From positions 1-44,034 of the forward strand of contig QIAJ01000079.1 of assembly GCA_003225495.1 (NCBI GenBank): a stretch of DNA of 44,034 nt, given 5' to 3'. The notes beneath the pieces are model-generated. The model searched no databases. It was not told the DNA's origin and saw nothing but the letters and a program-made list of their open reading frames with translations. Both the position numbers and the translations under genes were made by a program. The stretch comes from Acidobacteriota bacterium. GTDB lineage: Bacteria > Acidobacteriota > Terriglobia > Terriglobales > Acidobacteriaceae. Below are positions 15,468-22,814 of the stretch, in pieces (position 1 is the stretch's first letter; every line of letters starts with the position of its first letter).

Positions 15468-17249
15468 ATGCAGGCGGCGCGGTTTTCCATCCTGTTGATT
15501 TTCTCCGCCGGCCTGCTTACGGCTCAGGTTGGTTCGCAAAGGCCGGTCCGAAGTGCGACGAAGCCTCAGGCTGCGCACGGTGAACACAAATCGGATTCCC
15601 GGCCGACCTCTGCCGCCCCCATTTTCCGCGACATCGCCGCACAAGCCGGCCTGACCGCATCCCACATTTCATCGGCCGACAAACATTATGTCGTCGAATC
15701 GATGAGCGGCGGCATCGGACTGTTCGACTGCGACAATGATGGCAAACTCGACATTGTCATGGTGAATGGATCGACCGTGGATCGCTACCGCGAAAGCGGC
15801 GGCGATCCTCTGGTCACGCTCTGGCATCAGGATGCCGTCCTGAAGTTCACCGACATCACGCAAAAAGCCGGACTCGCGCGCAAAGGGTGGGGCATGGGCG
15901 TTTCCGTAGCCGACTTCGACAATGACGGAAATCTCGATCTTTTCGTAACCGGCTACGGAGGCAATGCACTCTATCGCAACAAGGGCAACTGTACCTTCGA
16001 AGATGTCACCGATAAAGCGGGGGTTCGTGGCGGCGGGTTCTCAACAGGTGCGGCCTGGGCCGATTACGATCGCGACGGAAATGTTGACCTGTTCGTTTCC
16101 CGGTACGTTCACATGGACATGAAGAACCTGCCCGTGCCCGGCTCGACGAAGTTTTGCCAGTTCAAAGGAGTACCCGTGCAGTGCGGTCCGTGGGGCATGG
16201 AGGGCGAGAGCGACTTGCTCTATCACAATCGTGGCGACGGGACATTCGAAGAAGTTTCGAAGAAGGCCGGCGTCGACGATCCCGACAAATATTACGGACT
16301 TGGCGCAACCTGGGATGACTACGACAACGATGGCTGGCCCGATCTTTTTGTCGCGGACGACGCTACGCCCAATCATCTCTATCACAACAACCACGACGGC
16401 ACGTTCACTGACAATGCGATGGTCAGCGGCATTGCAATGAACAGTGAGGGACAGGCGCTTGGCTCGATGGGTGTCACCTGGGGCGACTACGACCACAGTG
16501 GCCGCCTCTCAATGTTCATCACCGAGTTTGCCGATCAACCCAACACTCTCTACCGCAACGAAGCCGCGCGAGGATTCGAAGATGTGGCGATGTCTTCGCG
16601 TCTGGGGCAAGTGAGCTTGCCGCTGGTCGGATGGGGAACGTCATTCTTTGATATGGATAATGACGGCTGGCTCGATCTGTTCGTGGTCAATGGACACGTC
16701 TATCCGCAAATGGACAACGTGAAGGGAAGCGCCGCCTACGTCGAGCCGATGCTCCTGCATCGAAATATTCACGACGGGACATTCCAAGATGTTTCGAAGG
16801 GCTCGGGCCTGGCGGAGATGCCGCTGAAATCCCGGCGGGGCGCTGCTTTTGGCGATATCGCTAACGACGGAAATGTGGATGCTGTGGTGCTGAATGTCGG
16901 CGAGCCGCCTTCACTTTTGCTAAATACCGATCAGAGTTCGAATCATCGCGTGATGTTTCACCTCGTTGGAATGAAGAGCAACGAAGCCGCTATCGGCGCG
17001 CGTGTGATAATACGCGCGTCGGGCGTAACGCAGTTCGACGAGGTCCGTGGTGGCGGGAGCTATCTCTCGCAGAATGATCTACGGATTCATTTTGGGTTGG
17101 GCGCGGCCGGCACGATTGATGTGGTTGCCGTCCGCTGGCCCAACGGCAGGGTTGAGAGTCTGAAAGATGTCGCGGCCGACAAGATCTATACGATCATCGA
17201 GGGGCAGGGAATTAAGGGCGTTGTGCCCTTCGACAACCTTCCGCGCTAA
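15468..17249 (+). CDS. Secreted CRTAC1-family protein: seven FG-GAP/VCBS repeats plus ASPIC/UnbV (second copy)
   Basis: A 593-residue exported protein with signal peptide MQAARFSILLIFSAGLLTAQ. A polar linker of about 40 residues is followed by seven FG-GAP loops: DCDNDGKLDIVM, DFDNDGNLDLFV, DYDRDGNVDLFV, DYDNDGWPDLFV, the degenerate DYDHSGRLSMFI, DMDNDGWLDLFV and DIANDGNVDAVV. The ASPIC/UnbV module starts near 491 (RVMFHLVGMKSNEAAIGARV, then VRWPNGRVESL). Domain order and the degenerate fifth loop match the protein encoded at 9988-11730, so the two are paralogues. Two cysteine pairs (FCQFKGVPVQCGPWG) sit in an insertion after blade three, and the first paralogue has a comparable insertion with CTLDGTHKSYC. 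The 3' end overlaps the convergent deacetylase gene by 38 bases. The function is unknown beyond probable calcium-stabilised binding. Confidence 0.9.
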   Translation: MQAARFSILLIFSAGLLTAQVGSQRPVRSATKPQAAHGEHKSDSRPTSAAPIFRDIAAQAGLTASHISSADKHYVVESMSGGIGLFDCDNDGKLDIVMVNGSTVDRYRESGGDPLVTLWHQDAVLKFTDITQKAGLARKGWGMGVSVADFDNDGNLDLFVTGYGGNALYRNKGNCTFEDVTDKAGVRGGGFSTGAAWADYDRDGNVDLFVSRYVHMDMKNLPVPGSTKFCQFKGVPVQCGPWGMEGESDLLYHNRGDGTFEEVSKKAGVDDPDKYYGLGATWDDYDNDGWPDLFVADDATPNHLYHNNHDGTFTDNAMVSGIAMNSEGQALGSMGVTWGDYDHSGRLSMFITEFADQPNTLYRNEAARGFEDVAMSSRLGQVSLPLVGWGTSFFDMDNDGWLDLFVVNGHVYPQMDNVKGSAAYVEPMLLHRNIHDGTFQDVSKGSGLAEMPLKSRRGAAFGDIANDGNVDAVVLNVGEPPSLLLNTDQSSNHRVMFHLVGMKSNEAAIGARVIIRASGVTQFDEVRGGGSYLSQNDLRIHFGLGAAGTIDVVAVRWPNGRVESLKDVAADKIYTIIEGQGIKGVVPFDNLPR

Positions 17250-18183
17250 TTGCCCCAACCAAATTCAAGGCAACCACGGAGGTCAGGGAGTTAGCTACTT
17301 TCCGTGGTTCGCTGGCAGGGCTTTTGGGACTCTTCATGGTGTCGAAGTCATGCTGCCGCCATGCCGAACCCCAGTCAGGATGATTCCATGTCGCTCCCTG
17401 CATTTCGTCGTCGTCGTAGGCAAGATGCACGATTAGCTGATAGACACCGGGCGGAAGCGGCGTTAGTTCTTTCTTGTACCAATCGAGCCAGTCTTTCGCC
17501 GCAACTCCCGGCTCCATGCTCACCACCCGCTCGACGAGTATGTCGTCGGGAATGGGAATGCCTTGGGGCGAGTGTGTGCCGGTTCGCTCGAACAGAATGG
17601 GAACATGAAATGCTTCTCCCATTTTGCGATAGACAGCAAAGAGATCGGGAGTCGTCATCAGAGCACCCATGTGAGTATCGAGATGGCTAATATGAATGCC
17701 GGCTTTCTGCGCTCGATCGATCTGTGCCCGTAGTTCGGTTTCTACTTCCGGCATCTTCGCGTGCTGACCAACGGCAGGCGTGTCGAGTGGAAGGAATCCA
17801 TTCTCGTCTACGAGGCTGGGCGCGTTGGCGGAGCCGCTGAGCGGTCCCCAGCGAAGATCTGTCCATTCGCTGTTTAGGGCTTGATGAATCCCCAGATCCG
17901 CGTTCGGATGATCTTTGGCCCAGCGCGCTACTTCCGGAAACCACGGACAGGGCACGAGGATGCTCGCGGAGGTAATCCATCCTTTTTCCAGCGCTTCGAA
18001 TGACGCGCGGTCAACGGAATGGCTCATGCCGAGATCGTCCGCGTGAATTACCAGCAGACGCGCCGTCGCCGGATAGCCGAGCCGTTCCTGAACGGTTTTC
18101 CCAGCCGTTTGCGCTTGTAGAGAAAAACTCACACACAACAAAATCAATACGCCCGCAATTAGTCTCGTGTATCTTTCAGTCAT
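17212..18183 (-). CDS. Exported ChbG/HpnK (YdjC-like) carbohydrate deacetylase
   Basis: A 323-residue protein with a signal peptide (RLIAGVLILLCVSFSLQAQ). The YdjC/ChbG fold is marked by LLVIHADDLGMSHSVDRA (D49, D50), the metal ligand H100 in NADLGIHQALNSEW, and the second His cluster in HISHLDTHMGAL (H167, D169, H171). ChbG of E. coli removes one acetyl group from chitobiose and chitotriose, and HpnK acts on an N-acetylglucosaminyl hopanoid. Unlike ChbG, this protein is exported, so it would act in the periplasm. The C-terminal 13 codons overlap the end of the convergent CRTAC1 gene. With the permease and the GH2 enzyme next door, a role in amino-sugar oligomer breakdown is the best inference. 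The substrate is unproven. Confidence 0.85.
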   Translation of the reverse strand: MTERYTRLIAGVLILLCVSFSLQAQTAGKTVQERLGYPATARLLVIHADDLGMSHSVDRASFEALEKGWITSASILVPCPWFPEVARWAKDHPNADLGIHQALNSEWTDLRWGPLSGSANAPSLVDENGFLPLDTPAVGQHAKMPEVETELRAQIDRAQKAGIHISHLDTHMGALMTTPDLFAVYRKMGEAFHVPILFERTGTHSPQGIPIPDDILVERVVSMEPGVAAKDWLDWYKKELTPLPPGVYQLIVHLAYDDDEMQGATWNHPDWGSAWRQHDFDTMKSPKSPASEPRKVANSLTSVVALNLVGAISAEGCRRAQRP

Positions 18184-18328
18184 GGCTCGGTTCCATCCGG
18201 CTATTATCCTCTCACTGCGCAGCCCTAGTAAAGAATCGTTTTAATAGCTTTTTTAAGTTGACAGAATGCCATCGTCATATCAGAATCCAAAGGTTTTTGG
18301 GCTACATGCCCGAATGCCCTTCCCCGCG

Positions 18329-18359
18329 AACCCCGTTATCTTGCTTGGATAATGGGGTT
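18329..18359 (+). promoter_or_regulatory. Leader hairpin just before the APC permease
   Basis: AACCCCGTTATC (18329-18340) can pair with GATAATGGGGTT (18348-18359) across a seven-base loop (TTGCTTG). All twelve pairs form, one of them G-T. It is followed by TCGATTTTT and then AGGAG before the ATG at 18381. The hairpin ends about 12 bases before the ribosome site. It could be an attenuator, an RNA-stabilising hairpin or a terminator for an upstream transcript. The sequence alone does not decide. Confidence 0.5.
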
Positions 18360-18380
18360 TCGATTTTTGCAGGAGAATAA

Positions 18381-19877
18381 ATGAGTTCTTCGGAAACCAC
18401 GATTAGAGCGCCTCGTCTCAGGCGTTCACTCACGCTTTGGGACTTGATTCTATACGGCGTCATCGTCATCCAGCCGGTGGCGCCGATGTCCGTTTTCGGT
18501 GTGCTCAGCGACCGGGGCCACGGGCACGTCGTCACTACGCTCTTGATCGCTATGGTCGCCATGCTTTTCACCGCTTTCAGTTACGGAAGGATGGCGCGCG
18601 CCTATCCGAGCGCGGGTTCGGCATTCACTTACGTCGGACAGGAGATCAACCCGGCGCTTGGCTACGTCACCGGCTGGAGCATGGTGATGGACTACATGCT
18701 CAACCCGATGATCTGCATCATCTGGTGTAGTCAGCAGGCCCACGTGTTCGCCCCCGGTGTTCACTATCTTGCGTGGGCTGTCTTCTTCGGAGCCATCTTC
18801 ACGTTTTTGAATATTCAGGGCATCAAGACCTCGGCGCGCGTTAATACTGCGCTGGCGGCCGGGATGGGGGCCGTGGTCGCAGTGTTCTTCATGGCCGCCG
18901 CACGCTACATTTTTGGCCATGCGCATGGCGACCCTGGATTTTTCACGCGGCCATTCTACGATCCGAGCATGTGGCGGACGAGCGATGTTCTGGCGGCCAC
19001 TTCGATCGCTGTGCTCGGCTATATCGGATTCGATGGAATCTCGACTCTCTCAGAGGAAGCTGAGAACCCTCGCCGGAACATCCTGCTGGCAACTGTGCTG
19101 ACCTGCTTTGTGATCGGAATTCTTTCTGCACTCGAGGTCTATGCGGCTCAACTAGTGTGGCCCGCGAAAGAGCCGTTCCCCAACAGCGATACTGCGTTTA
19201 CATATGTTGCCGGACGGGCCTGGGCTCCGATGTTTGCAATTGTGGGATTTACATTGCTGGTGGCAAATTTTGGCTCGGGTATGGGAGCGCAGATTGGCGC
19301 GGCCCGACTCCTCTACGGAATGGGTCGCAGTGGCGCGCTCCCGCGATCATTCTTTGGAGTCGTCGATCCCAGGCGGAGAGTGCCTCGCAACAGCGTGATC
19401 TTTGTTGGCGTGATCGCACTGGCAGGGGCGTTGCTGGCGGCCGTGCCATTCCGTCAACATGGGGTCTGCGACAGCACATTATTTTGCTATGGTTTGGGCG
19501 CGGAGATGCTTAATTTCGGTGCGCTGATTGCCTTCATGGGCGTCAACATGGCTGCGTTTGTCCGTTACGACGTGCGCGAAGGTGGCAAGAATGCTATCGC
19601 TCCCCTGCTGCTGGTCGCGCTGGTGATCGCGCTAGTGTTGTGGCCGAACTCTGGCCAGACAGCTTACATTGCGGCCGGCGTATTGTTGGCGATCCTTGCG
19701 GTCTGGACTCCGCCGCTCGCGGGCTTCACAATTTGCTTCTTTCTTTGGAAAAACCTGAGCTGGAACGCCTGGATCGTCGGCGGAATCTGGATGATTCTCG
19801 GCATCGCCTTCGGCGCGTGGAAGACAAAGGGTTTTCGCGGAAACCTGGTTAACTTCGAGTTGCCGCCAGAGGAGTAG
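18381..19877 (+). CDS. APC-superfamily amino acid permease
   Basis: A 498-residue transporter with about 12 hydrophobic segments. The first transmembrane helix region reads LTLWDLILYGVIVIQPVAPM, where amino acid-polyamine-organocation carriers have their substrate-binding break. The segment GRMARAYPSAGSAFTYVGQE matches the conserved loop after helix 2 (FSYGRMARAYPSAGSAYTY pattern), and FDGISTLSEEAENPRRNI matches the helix 6-7 motif of the family. It probably imports an amino acid or amine by coupling to an ion gradient at the inner membrane. Specificity is not predictable. The ATG has AGGAG nine bases upstream. It lies between two carbohydrate genes but on the opposite strand, so a joint pathway is only suggested. 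Confidence 0.9.
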   Translation: MSSSETTIRAPRLRRSLTLWDLILYGVIVIQPVAPMSVFGVLSDRGHGHVVTTLLIAMVAMLFTAFSYGRMARAYPSAGSAFTYVGQEINPALGYVTGWSMVMDYMLNPMICIIWCSQQAHVFAPGVHYLAWAVFFGAIFTFLNIQGIKTSARVNTALAAGMGAVVAVFFMAAARYIFGHAHGDPGFFTRPFYDPSMWRTSDVLAATSIAVLGYIGFDGISTLSEEAENPRRNILLATVLTCFVIGILSALEVYAAQLVWPAKEPFPNSDTAFTYVAGRAWAPMFAIVGFTLLVANFGSGMGAQIGAARLLYGMGRSGALPRSFFGVVDPRRRVPRNSVIFVGVIALAGALLAAVPFRQHGVCDSTLFCYGLGAEMLNFGALIAFMGVNMAAFVRYDVREGGKNAIAPLLLVALVIALVLWPNSGQTAYIAAGVLLAILAVWTPPLAGFTICFFLWKNLSWNAWIVGGIWMILGIAFGAWKTKGFRGNLVNFELPPEE

Positions 19878-19880
19878 AGG

Positions 19881-19906
19881 CAGAGACGGGGCTTGTCCCG
19901 TCTCTG
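19881..19906. terminator. Hairpin between convergent genes
   Basis: CAGAGACGGG (19881-19890) pairs perfectly with CCCGTCTCTG (19897-19906) around the loop GCTTGT. It sits in the 46-base gap between the converging permease and GH2 genes. No T-run follows on either strand, so it would be a Rho-assisted or transcript-end hairpin. The GAGACGGG...CCCGTCTC form also resembles short mobile palindromes found in many genomes. Confidence 0.5.
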
Positions 19907-19923
19907 TGCATCCTCCGACTTAC

Positions 19924-22605
19924 TTACTCTACATTCCACCCGTTGATTTCGACGTCCGGCTTCGCGCCTCCAAGATCGGCGATGCGATAGGTGGCAATGA
20001 TCTCGCGCTTTTCTCCGGGCAAAAGCGAGATGTAGTTGTCCTGCCATACCGCCGGCAAGATCTCCTCTCCGCCTTTGCCCTTGTTCACTTTTAGACGGAC
20101 GAAGAAGGCAACGCTCTTGCTCGGATTTTCAAGCGTGACGCGTGTCACGGATTGATTTCCTTTGCTTTCGGAGCGGCTGGAAACATTGAGCTTTACTTTG
20201 GGAAGTTGTGTCAGCGCGGTGTAGTCCGAATATGTTTCGGTGGGAGTGACGTACCAATTCGACTTGGCCCAATCGATGGTTTCGTTTTTCGAGGAGAGCC
20301 AATAGAAGTTTGATCCGACCAGCTTGCCGCTCGAATCTGTTACGCGCAGATCTAAAAAGAATGCGGGGGATAAGCCGTCAACCTGCGGCAATTCGAGGAT
20401 CTTTGCCGTGCTGTCCGCGGTAGCATCAAGCGTGACGTCTTTGGAAAATTTCTCCGTCGAATCCACGTTCAAAATGCGCGCCGTCAGCTTCAGACCCTTT
20501 GTGTCCTCATACTTGCTGCTGACCAGCCACACGGAATGGTCGTCATATCCGTAGACGGGATCGAGGGCCTGCATGGCTTTCTTCGCGCCGAAGTATCCGC
20601 CGCCGGGCCGCAGATAGTAGTCATAGAGGTGCCAGATCATCGACGGCCAGCCGTTGTTCAGCATCCACTGGATAACGCCCGTGGAGTTGTACTTGTTTCG
20701 ACTGTAAGCTTCATACATGGCGCGCACGCCTTCGTACGTCATCAGCTGGGACTTGTAGGTAAACTCTTCGGCGCTGGCCGACTTGCCGTAACGATTGTCC
20801 TGCGCGTCGGTGAAGACCTTCAGGTTCTTGAAAGCTCCGCCACCTGCGTGAAAATTCCAGTAGTCGTCCATCGGCCAGAGATGATCCTTGGGAATCATGC
20901 GACGAACACTCTCGATCGGCGGCACGGCCGGCCCCATGCTGGTCTCGGAGTTAAAGCCGTAGGCACCGCCGCATCCGCCCGCGTTGCAGGTCTGCTCTTG
21001 CGTAGGCCGATGCGGATCGGTCGACCAGTACGAGGGCGCCACATACTCGTACGGTCCTGACATTTTCACTCCGCTAGCCCCGGTGATCGTTGCGGGTTTT
21101 GCAGTTGCGGAAGAAACAATCGGATTCGGCCAGAGAAGATCCTTCTCGACCTTCAGGTACATCTCTTCCACGTCGGGCGGCGGAGGGTTGTCGCTACCAT
21201 TGAGCCACATCACCATGCTCGGATGGCCACGCAGTCGGTACATCTGATCGCGCAAAGAGGCCTTGGCAATCTCGAAATCTTCCGGCGCCCAGTTACCCCA
21301 ATGTTCCCAATGGTCGCAGCAGCACCAGCCGGCCATCACCAAAATGCCGAGTTGGTCGGCGGTCTCGTAAAACAATTCGGGCTCGAGTTTGCCTTCCAGC
21401 CGCACTGTATTCATTCCCATGTCCTGCACGTACCGGAATTCGTCCGCCATATATTGAGGGTCAAAGCGCACCATCATGTCGGGAGTCCATCCGGCGCCGC
21501 GGATCAGGATGTTCTTGCCATTGATCTTGAATAGTCGCTTGTAGCGGTTGGGCGCCTGTTCGACCACTTCCGAGGTGATCTCGCGGATGCCAAACTGCGA
21601 GTGCGTGGAATCGGAAACCTTGCCGTTAACTTCGAACGAGAGATTTACCTCGTACAGATTCGGTGTCCCCATCTGCAACGGCCACCACAGCCGGGGATTC
21701 GACACGTTGAGCTGCTGAAATTTGTCCGGATCGAATGTCACGTCTTTGTTTTCGTTCGCTGCCAGTTCCACCTCCTGCGCAAACTCGATGTTCTCGATCT
21801 TGCCCTTTAATGTGCCTTTTACGGTCTGATCAGTGCCGTTTTTGAGAAGCGCCGTGACCGTCAGATGGGCGGTGTTGTTTGCGCCCGAGTCGAGCTTGGA
21901 AACAACGGCGGGGTACCGCAGTGCCACCGGTCCGCTCGCCTTAAGGTAAACGTCGCGCCACAATCCCATATTCTTATCGGGCGGGGCTGGGTTCCAATCG
22001 ACAAAGGTGATGGCCAGGCTCGCGTCAGTAGGAGCCCAGATTTGTGCGGCAACGACATTCGCACCGGGCTTCACTGCCGAGGTGACGTTAAATTCATAGG
22101 TACGCCATGCGCCTGCGACCTGATCCGAACTCGCGATCTGCTTTCCGTTCAGCCAGATATTTCCGCGATAATTAATGCCACGAAAGTTCAGCCAGACTGT
22201 TTTCCCGGCAAAATCCTTCGGTAGTGTGAACTCCTTGCGGTACCACCACGATACCGCGTAGGGGCTATCCGGGGGCATGGGCAAGTTCGAGAAATTCGCG
22301 CCAATCGGATACGACACACCCGGATAATGCCGCAGGTTCATTCCATCAAAGGGATCGGGGAGCGCTCCGCTCTTTACCTGTGCGGCGACTACGGTTGTCG
22401 GAACGTTCGCCCTAATCCAGTCTTTGGGCTGAAACGATGGGCTAGCGATTGCATCGCCTTTCTCGGCAACCTTGGCCGAGGACTGCAACGCCCAACCCTC
22501 GTTCAGGGAAAACTTAGGATCCGCGGATTTGGAACCCTGCGCGAATCCCGTGATGCACAAGAAGGCCGGTACAAGGATCGAAAACAGAAGTCGGGAAGCT
22601 TTCAT
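19924..22605 (-). CDS. Glycoside hydrolase family 2, exo-beta-D-glucosaminidase-like
   Basis: An 893-residue exported enzyme with signal peptide MKASRLLFSILVPAFLCITG. The sugar-binding jelly-roll domain (about 50-230) includes WWYRKEFTLPKDFAGKTVWL and YRGNIWLNGKQI. An immunoglobulin-like domain follows, then the TIM barrel (GAGWTPDMMVRF to about 620) and C-terminal beta domains. At the acid/base position most GH2 enzymes have Asn-Glu. Here it is Ser-Asp in MWLNGSDNPPPP (S471-D472), the signature described for exo-beta-D-glucosaminidases such as CsxA. The nucleophile is most likely E554 in YGFNSETSMGPAVPP. The predicted reaction is release of glucosamine from the non-reducing end of chitosan oligomers in the periplasm or outside the cell. 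A GAGGG ribosome site precedes the ATG. Confidence 0.88.
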   Translation of the reverse strand: MKASRLLFSILVPAFLCITGFAQGSKSADPKFSLNEGWALQSSAKVAEKGDAIASPSFQPKDWIRANVPTTVVAAQVKSGALPDPFDGMNLRHYPGVSYPIGANFSNLPMPPDSPYAVSWWYRKEFTLPKDFAGKTVWLNFRGINYRGNIWLNGKQIASSDQVAGAWRTYEFNVTSAVKPGANVVAAQIWAPTDASLAITFVDWNPAPPDKNMGLWRDVYLKASGPVALRYPAVVSKLDSGANNTAHLTVTALLKNGTDQTVKGTLKGKIENIEFAQEVELAANENKDVTFDPDKFQQLNVSNPRLWWPLQMGTPNLYEVNLSFEVNGKVSDSTHSQFGIREITSEVVEQAPNRYKRLFKINGKNILIRGAGWTPDMMVRFDPQYMADEFRYVQDMGMNTVRLEGKLEPELFYETADQLGILVMAGWCCCDHWEHWGNWAPEDFEIAKASLRDQMYRLRGHPSMVMWLNGSDNPPPPDVEEMYLKVEKDLLWPNPIVSSATAKPATITGASGVKMSGPYEYVAPSYWSTDPHRPTQEQTCNAGGCGGAYGFNSETSMGPAVPPIESVRRMIPKDHLWPMDDYWNFHAGGGAFKNLKVFTDAQDNRYGKSASAEEFTYKSQLMTYEGVRAMYEAYSRNKYNSTGVIQWMLNNGWPSMIWHLYDYYLRPGGGYFGAKKAMQALDPVYGYDDHSVWLVSSKYEDTKGLKLTARILNVDSTEKFSKDVTLDATADSTAKILELPQVDGLSPAFFLDLRVTDSSGKLVGSNFYWLSSKNETIDWAKSNWYVTPTETYSDYTALTQLPKVKLNVSSRSESKGNQSVTRVTLENPSKSVAFFVRLKVNKGKGGEEILPAVWQDNYISLLPGEKREIIATYRIADLGGAKPDVEINGWNVE

Positions 22606-22672
22606 GAAGTGCCCTCGATGAAGATTGAATTGTCCGCGATCTATTCTGCCGGAAGCGTTGGTAGCTTCATAG

Positions 22673-22717
22673 CACTTTTATTAATTCGTTTCAATAATGG
22701 ATTTTTACTGAAAAGTG
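22673..22717. repeat. Separated inverted repeat upstream of the GH2 gene
   Basis: CACTTTT (22673-22679) and AAAAGTG (22711-22717) form inverted seven-base arms with 31 bases between them, in an AT-rich stretch 68 bases before the GH2 start. They could be two regulator half-sites or chance. Confidence 0.2.
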
Positions 22718-22771
22718 TTATTTTACGCGGGGAAGAGGCGTCGGGGTCCCAAAGGCCCGCATTCGCTGGTT

Positions 22772-22777
22772 TATAAT
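22772..22777 (+). promoter_or_regulatory. Probable -10 element for the foldase gene
   Basis: A perfect TATAAT lies 37 bases before the ATG at 22815. It predicts transcription from about 22784 and a leader of about 30 bases containing GGAG. No good -35 hexamer is seen at standard spacing. Confidence 0.4.
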
Positions 22778-22814
22778 AAAAAATTCCCGTTATCACAGTG
22801 GAGTTATCTGAGTC

